Shown: positions 1 to 5,929 of the stretch, one piece after another
How the letters are laid out: every line of letters begins with the position of its first letter
How positions within the stretch are numbered: the first letter of the stretch is position 1
NCBI GenBank assembly: GCA_948468465.1
Contig: CAOKJJ010000248.1
Span: 1 to 5,956, forward strand
Direction of reading: 5' to 3'
DNA: 5,956 nt
Source: an uncultured Eubacterium sp.
Lineage (GTDB): Bacteria; Bacillota_A; Clostridia; Lachnospirales; Lachnospiraceae
Notes under the pieces: generated by a model
Told to the model about the DNA's origin: nothing
The model's input: only the letters and a program-made list of their open reading frames with translations
Database searches by the model: none
Translations under genes and position numbers: made by a program

Positions 1-353
1 TGAAAGGCGGGCGGGTATCTTGTACAAAAGGTGAACAAATGTGGGATTACCTGTATGCAAAAGATGCTGCAAAAATGATGTATTTGCTTGGAAGCTGCGG
101 GGCAAGCGGCAAGACATACTGTCTTGGAAGCGGAGCGGCAAAGCCGCTCAGAAACTATATAGAGATGATAAAGGCGGCTGCAAATCCCAATGCGGAAATA
201 GGCTTTGGGGATATTGCTTATTCTGCTGGCCAGGTGATGTACTTATGTGCAGACATACAGGACCTTAGGAAAGATACCGGTTATGTCCCTGACTATACAT
301 TTGAAGAAGGGATAAGGGAGACGGTAGAATGGTGCCGGAAAAATCATGCTTAA
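1..353 (+). CDS. NAD-dependent sugar-nucleotide epimerase/dehydratase, C-terminal part (5' end cut by the window)
   Basis: The frame is open from base 3 and gives 116 residues before TAA. It starts inside the protein, so the Rossmann NAD-binding half and the catalytic YxxxK lie outside the window. The visible part has the extended-SDR signature GEQMWDYLY followed by DAAKMMYLL, where family members turn from the cofactor domain into the substrate domain. It then has [15 protein letters not shown], equivalent to the YNVGSG..SI motif of sugar epimerases, then QVMYLCADI and a [20 protein letters not shown] ending typical of this fold. The family converts nucleotide-activated sugars (4-epimerisation, 4,6-dehydration or 4-keto reduction) in the cytoplasm. 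The exact substrate cannot be read from this fragment. It is 19 bases upstream of ugd, whose ribosome site lies just after its stop, so both are probably in one polysaccharide operon. Family assignment is firm; the specific reaction is unknown. Confidence 0.88.
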   Translation, partial: KGGRVSCTKGEQMWDYLYAKDAAKMMYLLGSCGASGKTYCLGSGAAKPLRNYIEMIKAAANPNAEIGFGDIAYSAGQVMYLCADIQDLRKDTGYVPDYTFEEGIRETVEWCRKNHA

Positions 354-357
354 TTTG

Positions 358-363
358 AAAGGA
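358..363 (+). promoter_or_regulatory. Ribosome binding site that decides the ugd start
   Basis: AAAGGA lies 9 bases upstream of the ATG at 373. It favours that start over the in-frame ATG at 346, which overlaps the end of the upstream gene (ATGCTTAA) and would add nine residues ahead of the conserved [13 protein letters not shown]-terminus. Confidence 0.7.
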
Positions 364-372
364 TCAGAACAA

Positions 373-1623
373 ATGAAAATTGCAATTGCGGGAACTGGTT
401 ATGTAGGATTGTCGCTCGCTGTGCTTCTGGCACAGAACCACATGGTGGAAGCGGTTGATATCCTGCCAGAGAAAGTAGAGATGATTAATAAAAAAGTATC
501 TCCGATACAGGATAGAGAGATTATGGAATATCTTACAGAAAAACCAGGAGCAGATGGAACGGTCCATAAGCTAAACCTTCATGCCACACTGGATGCCGCA
601 AATGCATACCGGTCTGCAGATTTCGTAATTGTGGCAGCTCCAACCAACTATGATCCGCAGAAGAATTTTTTTGACACAAGTGCAGTGGAAGAAGTCGTGC
701 GGACAGTGACCGATGTGAATAAAAATGCTGTCATTGTAATAAAATCAACCATACCTGTCGGATATACGGCATCGCTCAGGGAAAAGTTCCATACAGACCA
801 TATTTTGTTCAGCCCGGAGTTTTTAAGGGAATCCAGGGCGCTTTATGACAACTTGTACCCGTCGCGTGTCATTGTCGGATATCCGGATGAACGTATGGAG
901 GCTGCGGCCAGACAGTTTGCGGATTTGCTGATAGAAGGAGCAGTAAAAAAAGACTTTCCGGTGCTTTTGATGGGAACGACAGAGGCGGAAGCAGTCAAGC
1001 TGTTTGCGAATACATATCTGGCACTTCGTGTAAGTTTTTTTAACGAACTGGATACGTATGCGGAAGTAAAAGGTCTGAACACGAAGCAGATGATCGACGG
1101 CGTATGCCTGGATCCACGAATCGGCAGCTGTTATAATAATCCATCTTTTGGATATGGCGGGTATTGCCTGCCAAAAGATACGAAACAGCTGCTTGCAAAC
1201 TTTGCAGATGTACCGGAAAACCTGATTCGGGCAATTGTGGAATCCAATCGTACGAGAAAAGATTTTATATCTGAACAAGTATTGGAACTGGCAGGCGGTT
1301 ATCGTGCATCTGCCTGTTATGACAGACGAAAAGAGCGAAAAGTGACAGTCGGCATTTACAGGCTGACAATGAAATCGAATTCGGATAATTTCCGTCAGTC
1401 ATCTGTACAAGGCATTATGAAGCGTATCAAGGCAAAGGGAGCCTGTGTCATCGTCTATGAGCCGGCATTGTCTGAGGATACGACATTTTTTGGAAGCAGA
1501 ATTATCAATGATCTGGAACAATTTAAACTGCAGTCAGACTGCATTGTGGCAAACAGGTATGATAAAGAGCTGGAAGATGTACGGGATATTGTTTATACAC
1601 GTGATCTTTATGGAAGAGACTGA
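373..1623 (+). CDS. ugd: UDP-glucose 6-dehydrogenase (HasB type)
   Basis: This cytoplasmic enzyme oxidises UDP-glucose twice with NAD+ to UDP-glucuronate, a precursor for acidic capsules and other surface polysaccharides. The 416-residue product matches the roughly 400-residue streptococcal HasB class. An N-terminal Rossmann domain carries GTGYVG (7-12), with KSTIPVG at 124-130 and SPEFLRE at 147-153. The central helix region has [20 protein letters not shown] with K209 and N213. The catalytic loop is [14 protein letters not shown] with Cys265 as nucleophile and K268/D269. The C-terminal UDP-binding domain follows, with [19 protein letters not shown] (about 326-344). All key residues are present and there is no truncation. 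I chose the start at 373 because of the AAAGGA site and because the family begins at this GxGxxG strand. It is followed closely by a flippase, consistent with a polysaccharide operon. Confidence 0.96.
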   Translation: MKIAIAGTGYVGLSLAVLLAQNHMVEAVDILPEKVEMINKKVSPIQDREIMEYLTEKPGADGTVHKLNLHATLDAANAYRSADFVIVAAPTNYDPQKNFFDTSAVEEVVRTVTDVNKNAVIVIKSTIPVGYTASLREKFHTDHILFSPEFLRESRALYDNLYPSRVIVGYPDERMEAAARQFADLLIEGAVKKDFPVLLMGTTEAEAVKLFANTYLALRVSFFNELDTYAEVKGLNTKQMIDGVCLDPRIGSCYNNPSFGYGGYCLPKDTKQLLANFADVPENLIRAIVESNRTRKDFISEQVLELAGGYRASACYDRRKERKVTVGIYRLTMKSNSDNFRQSSVQGIMKRIKAKGACVIVYEPALSEDTTFFGSRIINDLEQFKLQSDCIVANRYDKELEDVRDIVYTRDLYGRD

Positions 1624-1650
1624 AAGAGCGATTGTTTTCAGAAAACGCAT

Positions 1651-1655
1651 GGGAG
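1651..1655 (+). promoter_or_regulatory. Probable ribosome binding site for the flippase
   Basis: GGGAG sits 11 bases before the ATG at 1667. The spacing is somewhat long. The alternative ATGs at 1610 (inside ugd) and 1649 have no comparable purine-rich site before them, so this weak site is the main argument for the start at 1667. Confidence 0.45.
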
Positions 1656-1666
1656 TATATCGTTTT

Positions 1667-2896
1667 ATGAAAAAAGAGGGAAACGGGTATTTCTGGAATT
1701 CCATAGCCGGGTTGCTAAATGCAGGAGAGGCGGTAATATTATCGATGGTCGTAACACGGACGAATGGATTGGCAGACGCCGGCATACTGTCCATGGCGTT
1801 TGCTGTCGGTAATTTGATGATGGCAATTGGAAAATTTGGCGTAAGGAGCTATCAGGCAACAGATGTGGATGAAAGATTTTCTTTTTCCGATTATTTTTGG
1901 GCAAGAGTTGTCACCGTTCTTTTTATGGCAGCTGCCAGTTTTGGGTCTTTACTTTATAATGTATGGGGAAAAGGATATGGAAGCAGGAAGGCGACGGTTA
2001 TCCTGGCTGTCTGTTTTATTTATCTGGTGGAGTCAGTGGAAGATGTTTTCTGGGGATTGTATCAGCAAAAATATTCTCTGGATACAGGGGCAAAACTTTT
2101 TATCATCCGTTGGTGTGCCATTCTTGGAATAGGTATTCCGGTACTTGTTTTCTGGCAGGATTTGCAGATGGCTGTGATTTTGGGAGCGGCTGCCAGCGTG
2201 GTAATTTCTGGCATTTCAAATGCAGTTGTCTTTCCGAAGTATCAACAAAAGATCGGTCTGGTAAAAATAGGAGCTGTTCAGCGTATTTTATGCCAATGTT
2301 TTCCTTTGTTTCTTGCTGCATTTATGACGATTTATGTGGTGAATGCTCCGAAATATGCGATCGATAAGTATTTGCCGGAAGAAGTGCAGGCATGTTACGG
2401 ATTCATCTCAATGCCGGTATTTGTAGTAGAGCTGCTGAATGGATTTTTATACCAGCCTTCACTCGTACAGATGGCACTGGAGTGGAAAGAGCAAAGGATA
2501 GACAGTTTTTGCTGGAGAATCAGGAGGCAGTGCTTACTTTTGGCAGGCCTGACAGGGGTATGCCTGCTGGGAGCCCGTTTATGCGGGATACCGGTGCTGT
2601 CGGCAATTTACGGTACGGATCTTAGCGGGTATCAGCTGGAGATGCTCGTATTGCTTTGCGGCGGCGGGATGCTTGCATATGCAGGCTATTTTAGCGTACT
2701 GCTAACAATTATAAGAGAGCAGAAGACCATTCTGTATGGTTATGCGGCAATATCAGTATTGTCGTTAGTTTTTTGCAGTCGTATCGTAAGGCTATTTGGG
2801 GTAATGGGAGCTGCTGTATTTTACACATTTTTAATGGGGGTGCTTGCAGGCTTCTTTTTGTTATTATTTACGGTCCGGCTAAAACATAACTTTTGA
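1667..2896 (+). CDS. Wzx-like polysaccharide flippase, MOP superfamily membrane protein
   Basis: The 409-residue product is very hydrophobic. I count about 12 membrane segments (roughly 8-30, 38-56, 78-98, 110-130, 143-162, 165-188, 208-227, 243-263, 287-307, 325-349, 353-372, 378-403), as expected for oligosaccharide flippases that move undecaprenyl-linked repeat units across the cytoplasmic membrane. Recognisable family stretches are FWNSIAGLLNAGEAVILSMV at the N-terminus, ADAGILSMAFAVGNLMMAIGKFG in the second helix, and NAPKYAIDKYLPEEVQACYG near 226-244 before the seventh/eighth helix pair. It lies between ugd and gmd, so its cargo is probably a glycan built from their products. The start is uncertain: in-frame ATGs at 1610 and 1649 would add 19 or 6 residues, the first overlapping ugd. 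I prefer 1667 because of the GGGAG site and the MKKEGNGYFWN beginning. The family is clear; the cargo is inferred. Confidence 0.88.
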   Translation: MKKEGNGYFWNSIAGLLNAGEAVILSMVVTRTNGLADAGILSMAFAVGNLMMAIGKFGVRSYQATDVDERFSFSDYFWARVVTVLFMAAASFGSLLYNVWGKGYGSRKATVILAVCFIYLVESVEDVFWGLYQQKYSLDTGAKLFIIRWCAILGIGIPVLVFWQDLQMAVILGAAASVVISGISNAVVFPKYQQKIGLVKIGAVQRILCQCFPLFLAAFMTIYVVNAPKYAIDKYLPEEVQACYGFISMPVFVVELLNGFLYQPSLVQMALEWKEQRIDSFCWRIRRQCLLLAGLTGVCLLGARLCGIPVLSAIYGTDLSGYQLEMLVLLCGGGMLAYAGYFSVLLTIIREQKTILYGYAAISVLSLVFCSRIVRLFGVMGAAVFYTFLMGVLAGFFLLLFTVRLKHNF

Positions 2897-2932
2897 TTGG
2901 ATCAGGCGTTTTGCCGGGATAGATTTTAATAT

Positions 2933-2940
2933 GGAGGGAG
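2933..2940 (+). promoter_or_regulatory. Strong ribosome binding site of gmd
   Basis: GGAGGGAG ends 7 bases before the ATG at 2948, close to the ideal anti-16S match. The 51-base gap between the flippase stop and gmd contains no convincing promoter or terminator, so gmd is probably translated from the operon transcript through this strong site. Confidence 0.75.
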
Positions 2941-2947
2941 ATCATAA

Positions 2948-3982
2948 ATGAAAAAAGCACTGATTACCGGAATTACCGGACAGGATGGTTCCTATCTTGC
3001 GGAACTGCTGCTGGAAAAAGGCTATGAGGTATATGGAACTATGCGCAGGAAAAGCGTTGCGGATTATGGAAATGCAGCGCATATCAAAGACCGGATTCAT
3101 TTTATCTATGCAGATTTGACAGACCTGGTATCGTTAATTCATGCAATGGAAATTTCACAGGCGGATGAGGTATACAACCTGGCAGCGCAGTCTTTTGTTG
3201 GAGCAAGCTGGATACAGCCCGTTGCAACGGCGCAGATGGATGCGATTGGAGTTGCAAATATGCTGGAGGCAGTCCGGCTGGTAAAACCGGAAGCACGTTT
3301 TTATCAGGCAGCTACATCTGAGATGTTTGGTAAAGTGCAGGAAGTGCCGCAGACAGAACAGACGCCGTTTTATCCGAGAAGCCCTTATGGGGTTGCAAAG
3401 TTGTATGGCTACTGGATTACAAAAAATTATCGTGAAAGCTATCGTATGTTTGCGTGCAGCGGTATTTTGTTTAACCATGAAAGCGAGCGCAGAGGCATGG
3501 AGTTTGTTACACGTAAGATTACATATGCGGCAGCCTGCATCCGGCAGGGAGTACAGGATTGCGTGGAACTGGGCAATCTGGATGCAAAACGTGACTGGGG
3601 ACATGCCAAAGATTATGTGCATGCCATGTGGCTGCTGCTGCAGAACGAAAGCCCGAAAGATTACGTGATCGCCGCAAATGAGACGAGAACTGTGCGTGAA
3701 TTTGCAGAAACAGCTTTTCGATACACAGGGATTACGCTTACCTGGGAAGGGGAAGGTATACAGGAAGTCGGCAGAAACCAGGAAGATGGCAGAATACTTG
3801 TAAAAGTCAATCCGCAGTTTTTCCGTCAGGCTGAAGTAGAGCTGTTGTGGGGAAATCCGGCAAAGGCTGAAAAAGAGCTTGGCTGGAAACGTGAGATTTC
3901 TTTTGAGGAGCTGGTACAGCGCATGGTAAAGAGTGATATGGCATATGTGAAAAAGGAAATCCAGATGGGGAAATTTTCATGA
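2948..3982 (+). CDS. gmd: GDP-mannose 4,6-dehydratase
   Basis: This cytoplasmic extended-SDR enzyme converts GDP-D-mannose to GDP-4-keto-6-deoxy-D-mannose using bound NADP. The 344-residue product begins with the diagnostic GITGQDGSYLAELLL (GxxGxxG at 8-14), followed by the GTMRRKS cofactor loop at 30-36. The catalytic set is present: Thr123 and Glu125 in AATSEMFG, Tyr147 and Lys151 in SPYGVAKLYGYW. Family-specific motifs follow: NHES at 176-179, EFVTRKIT near 185-192, and LGNLDAKRDWGHAKDYVHAMWLLLQ from 208. The C-terminus has RQAEVELLWGNPAKAEKELG. The usual NHESPRRG reads NHESERRGM here, a local substitution in a conserved loop. It overlaps rmd by four bases (ATGA), indicating translational coupling and that the two act in sequence. 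Confidence 0.97.
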   Translation: MKKALITGITGQDGSYLAELLLEKGYEVYGTMRRKSVADYGNAAHIKDRIHFIYADLTDLVSLIHAMEISQADEVYNLAAQSFVGASWIQPVATAQMDAIGVANMLEAVRLVKPEARFYQAATSEMFGKVQEVPQTEQTPFYPRSPYGVAKLYGYWITKNYRESYRMFACSGILFNHESERRGMEFVTRKITYAAACIRQGVQDCVELGNLDAKRDWGHAKDYVHAMWLLLQNESPKDYVIAANETRTVREFAETAFRYTGITLTWEGEGIQEVGRNQEDGRILVKVNPQFFRQAEVELLWGNPAKAEKELGWKREISFEELVQRMVKSDMAYVKKEIQMGKFS

Positions 3983-4962
3983 TGTCTTTGATTATTGGAG
4001 GGACAGGATTCGTAGGTACATATTTGGCCGGGCATCTTAAAAGTATGGGACAGCAAGTAGCTGTGACAGGAGCGCATGCAGAAAAAGCCGCGCACAGGGG
4101 CTTCGCGGACATTCCGGTATATGGCCTGGACATTCTGGATAAAGAAGCAGTCATTGGCCTGCTGGAAAAGATAAAACCGGATTGTATCTTTCATCTGGCG
4201 GCCCAGAGTTCAGTGGCTGCATCATGGAAGGATCCGGGAAGAACAATAGATGTGAACGTGAAAGGAAGCACAAACCTGCTGGATGCACTGCGGGAAAACG
4301 GGAAGCATATGCGGGCTGTGCTGATCGGTTCCGGAGAAGAATATGGGCGTGTCCGGCCGGAAGAAATACCTGTTCGGGAAAGTAATCAAATCCGACCGGG
4401 AAATATCTATGCTGCAACGAAAGCCTGTCAAAATATGATTGCCAGTATTTATGCCAGTGCCTATGACTTAGACATTGTAATGGTACGGGCATTTAACCAT
4501 ATCGGGCCAAATCAGCCATCCGTTTTTGCTGTATCGGATTTTTGCAGGCAGGCAGCTGAGATTGAGGCAGGTAAGCGGGAAGCAGTTATAAAGACAGGCA
4601 ACCTGGATGTGAAGCGAGACTTTACGGATGTGCGGGATGTTGTGCGCGCTTACGCGCTGCTGGCAGAAAAAGGGCAGGCAGGAGAGACATACAATGTTGG
4701 GAGCGGACAGGCAAAGAGTATCCGGGAAATGATACAGATCATTCTTGAGAAAACGATGGCAGCAGTTCGGGTAGAAGTAGATTTTAAGAGGCTGCGGCCT
4801 GTGGACGTACCGGAAATAAGGGCAGATATTAGCAAAATACAGGATGCAACAGGCTGGGAGCCCGAGATTGCGCTGGATCAGACGGTGCAGGATATGCTGG
4901 ATTACTGGCGCATTATTATAGGAAATCCCCATGCTCCGCGCAAGTGGCGCCACTATAAATGA
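3979..4962 (+). CDS. rmd: GDP-6-deoxy-D-mannose reductase (GDP-D-rhamnose synthesis)
   Basis: The 327-residue SDR enzyme is predicted to reduce the 4-keto group of the Gmd product with NAD(P)H, giving GDP-D-rhamnose. It has GGTGFVG (7-13), FHLAAQSSVAASW (71-83), the catalytic Ser118 in GSGEEYG, Tyr144 and Lys148 in IYAATKACQ, AFNHIGPNQ (171-179) and the Rmd-type GNLDVKRDFTDVRDVVRAY (208-225). YNVGSGQAKSI and the TGWEPEIAL C-terminal block complete the fold. The ATG overlaps the gmd stop (ATGA), and GGGG at 3967-3970 gives a ribosome site 8 bases upstream. A second ATG follows immediately at 3982. GDP-fucose synthase and GDP-talose synthase are related enzymes. I favour Rmd from the motif order and the absence of a GDP-fucose-synthase-type pattern. 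The last 13 or so residues (about 315-327, Arg/Lys/His rich) extend past the usual family end and may be read from foreign sequence. Confidence 0.9.
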   Translation: MMSLIIGGTGFVGTYLAGHLKSMGQQVAVTGAHAEKAAHRGFADIPVYGLDILDKEAVIGLLEKIKPDCIFHLAAQSSVAASWKDPGRTIDVNVKGSTNLLDALRENGKHMRAVLIGSGEEYGRVRPEEIPVRESNQIRPGNIYAATKACQNMIASIYASAYDLDIVMVRAFNHIGPNQPSVFAVSDFCRQAAEIEAGKREAVIKTGNLDVKRDFTDVRDVVRAYALLAEKGQAGETYNVGSGQAKSIREMIQIILEKTMAAVRVEVDFKRLRPVDVPEIRADISKIQDATGWEPEIALDQTVQDMLDYWRIIIGNPHAPRKWRHYK

Positions 4963-5053
4963 AACCTGTGGCCATGGTCGCCAACGCGCAGCGGGAACTT
5001 CGGGAGATGGTGTCCACACTTATGGGGATATTATAGTTAGAAGAAAAAGTTAA
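4931..5053 (+). CDS. Possible small ORF or gene remnant overlapping the rmd end
   Basis: A 40-codon frame, different from rmd, runs from ATG 4931 to TAA 5051-5053. AGGA at 4920-4923 is a possible ribosome site 7 bases before it. The peptide includes NETCGHGRQRAAGTSGDGVH and ends YGDIIVRRKS. It has a protein-like composition, not a low-complexity one, so it may be the tail of a lost gene. The same bases also hold a 25-codon frame from 4959 to 5036 ending STLMGIL. I do not recognise either peptide and can assign no function. The coding claim rests only on an open frame, a weak ribosome site and raised GC. Confidence 0.2.
   Translation: MLRASGATINETCGHGRQRAAGTSGDGVHTYGDIIVRRKS
5011..5035 (+). 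repeat. Left copy of a 25-bp inverted repeat flanking hicAB
   Basis: Reading the plus strand, the blocks TGTCCAC, TTATGGG and ATATTATA are separated by variable positions. The reverse complement of 5895-5919 matches it at 22 of 25 positions without gaps. The match stops abruptly on both sides. The outer end begins TG, as in many transposon termini. No target-site duplication is visible next to it. Confidence 0.72.
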
Positions 5054-5107
5054 AGTGACAGACGAAGGTAATCAATAGATTCTTTTATTGGATGCGGCAG
5101 TATTAGG

Positions 5108-5145
5108 AAAAGGCATGTGCAGCGGTGACACACGCCTTTTCTTTT
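5108..5145 (+). terminator. Intrinsic terminator between convergent operons
   Basis: The arms AAAAGGCATGTG (5108-5119) and CACACGCCTTTT (5129-5140) form a 12-bp stem with one A-C mismatch around a 9-base loop, followed by CTTTTT. The T-run follows the hairpin on the plus strand, so it fits best as the terminator of the polysaccharide operon, about 145 bases past the rmd stop. Read on the minus strand, the stem ends in TTTT about 30 bases past the hicB stop, so it may also stop hicAB transcripts, though less strongly. Confidence 0.82.
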
Positions 5146-5172
5146 TGTATGAATCATTCAATTTTGACAGTC

Positions 5173-5580
5173 TTATCTTGCATGACTGACATTGAACAGC
5201 TGCATAAGTCCATCCTGGAGAACCTGGGAGCAGTTCACACCTCGTTTTTCTGCCAGGGCAGCCATCCATGCAGGCAGGGAGACATTTTTGCGGACTGCCC
5301 TGGTGTCGGTTGCGGCCCGGTATGCAAGCGTGTCAACACGAATAATGGAACAGGCGGCATTTTCGGGAATGTCCAGCTTGTGCTGCGGGGTGGCAGCAGG
5401 GATTTCGTTTCCTTCATCCTCTGCCACTACGAGCCAGCCGCTGGCTGCATCAGTAATCATCTCAATGGCGTCATCAATACTGCTGCCAGTGGTGATGCAT
5501 CCAGGCAGATCAGGTACTCTGCAGTAATATTTTGTATCGTCTTCATTTGGTACGAATGTAGCCGTATAGATATATTTCAT
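5173..5580 (-). CDS. hicB: HicB-family antitoxin
   Basis: The 135-residue product has the two-part layout of HicB antitoxins. The N-terminal partial RNase-H-like domain (about 1-65) begins MKYIYTATF and carries YYCRVPDLPGCITTGSSIDDAI, the HicB hallmark, then AASGWLVVAEDEGNEIP. The C-terminal part (about 95-130), VRKNVSLPAWMAALAEKRGV followed by NCSQVLQDGL, looks like a ribbon-helix-helix DNA-binding domain. HicB normally binds and blocks the HicA ribonuclease and represses its own promoter. AAAGGAGG (5588-5595 on the minus strand) is 7 bases before the ATG, a very strong site. It is 33 bases downstream of the hicA reading frame, in the usual toxin-first order. The gene is intact although its partner toxin is frameshifted, so it may now act only as a DNA-binding regulator or an orphan antitoxin; that is inference. 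Confidence 0.93.
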   Translation of the reverse strand: MKYIYTATFVPNEDDTKYYCRVPDLPGCITTGSSIDDAIEMITDAASGWLVVAEDEGNEIPAATPQHKLDIPENAACSIIRVDTLAYRAATDTRAVRKNVSLPAWMAALAEKRGVNCSQVLQDGLMQLFNVSHAR

Positions 5581-5613
5581 AAGTCAGCCTCCTTTACTGG
5601 TGGCGGTGAGGAG

Positions 5614-5798
5614 TTACCTGCCGCCCTGTTTGATTTCCCTGCGTATATAGCGGAGATCGTCTTCATCGAAATGTCTGCGCTTTAGCGGTATGAATATTTT
5701 GTTTCCGGATTGTAGTAGATATCATGGCTCCCGCCGCTCCGTTTAAAGGTATATCCGCAGTTGTTCAGATCTTTGATAGCTGTGTTTCGTGGATTCAT
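5614..5798 (-). pseudogene. hicA: HicA-family mRNA interferase toxin, frameshifted
   Basis: HicA toxins are small (about 60-residue) dsRBD-fold ribonucleases that cut mRNA. From ATG 5798, with AAGGAG (5806-5811) 7 bases upstream, the frame reads MNPRNTAIKDLNNCGYTFKR and then SGGSHDIYYNPETK, which includes the catalytic His in GGSHDIYY. It then runs out of register and stops at TAA 5682-5684 after 38 residues. One frame over, the expected C-terminus continues as IFIPLKRRHFDEDDLRYIR and ends EIKQGGR with TAA at 5614-5616. The join is at AAAA on the minus strand (5697-5700): one extra A would restore a normal 61-residue HicA. So a single-base deletion in an A run is the simplest reading. A sequencing error or a -1 ribosomal slip on the Lys AAA codon would also explain it. 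As written, the toxin lacks its last strand and helix and is probably inactive. Confidence 0.88.
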
Positions 5799-5819
5799 TT
5801 CTGTTCTCCTTATAAAAGG

Positions 5820-5848
5820 ATTATACACAAAAATACACAATGCGTCAA
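5820..5848 (-). promoter_or_regulatory. Sigma-70-type promoter of hicAB
   Basis: On the minus strand TTGACG (5843-5848) and a perfect TATAAT (5820-5825) are separated by exactly 17 bases. Transcription would start near 5813, leaving a leader of about 15 bases that consists mostly of the hicA ribosome site. This is the strongest promoter-like sequence in the window. Confidence 0.85.
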
Positions 5849-5871
5849 GGGATTTGCATAACATTACACAA
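5823..5871 (-). promoter_or_regulatory. Three phased TTGTGTAW repeats, candidate HicB operator
   Basis: The minus strand carries TTGTGTAT at 5833-5840 and 5823-5830, and TTGTGTAA at 5864-5871. The steps are 10 and 31 bases, close to one and three helical turns, so the copies lie on the same face of the DNA. Two are inside the promoter spacer and at the -10 box, and one lies upstream of the -35. HicB proteins are known to repress their own promoters, so these are plausible binding sites, but the assignment is inference. Confidence 0.45.
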
Positions 5872-5894
5872 GTATTTCATGCAAAAGAAGGTTT

Positions 5895-5919
5895 TATAAT
5901 ATACCCATAACCGTGGACA
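5895..5919 (-). repeat. Right copy of the 25-bp inverted repeat flanking hicAB
   Basis: Read on the minus strand this is the partner of 5011-5035 (22 of 25 identical). The pair bounds about 909 bases that contain the terminator, hicB, the broken hicA and the hicAB promoter. The outer end is GTGGACA on the plus strand, so the unit would begin TG and end CA. Confidence 0.72.
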
Positions 5920-5929
5920 ATCTAATTAG

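Larger units (their letters stand above)
4963..5172. other. Intergenic region between convergent rmd and hicB
   Basis: No confident gene lies between the two convergent stops. The left part belongs to a GC-rich patch (57 of 100 bases G or C over 4931-5030) that begins inside the end of rmd. The middle has one copy of the inverted repeat (5011-5035), then an AT-rich stretch with a short open frame reading LEEKVKVTDEGNQ (5037-5078) that lacks a start codon. The right part contains the terminator hairpin. No promoter facing either way was convincing. Confidence 0.6.

Noticed and set aside
346..372. Upstream ATG for ugd
   Set aside because: The in-frame ATG overlaps the previous stop but has no ribosome site of its own; the AAAGGA site and the family N-terminus point to 373.
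823..1278. Minus-strand open frame of 151 codons inside ugd
   Set aside because: It is a shadow of ugd, whose catalytic motifs cover the same bases.
1445..1666. Longer N-terminus for the flippase
   Set aside because: The frame is open back to 1445 inside ugd, but the extra residues are not membrane-protein-like and no ribosome site supports the earlier ATGs.
4468..5019. Minus-strand open frame of 183 codons under rmd
   Set aside because: It is antisense to the conserved Rmd coding sequence and its peptide shows no recognisable motif.
5125..5685. Long plus-strand open frame of 186 codons
   Set aside because: It lies antisense to hicB and hicA, which have clear family motifs and strong ribosome sites; the plus-strand peptide is not family-like.
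5799..5864. Upstream start for hicA
   Set aside because: The ATG at 5864 lies upstream of the hicAB promoter and its peptide would be encoded by the promoter itself; the AAGGAG site fits the ATG at 5798.
5872..5900. Plus-strand promoter with TATAAT at 5895-5900
   Set aside because: The -10 is perfect but the 17-base position upstream reads GTATTT, a poor -35, and the TATAAT is part of the inverted repeat.
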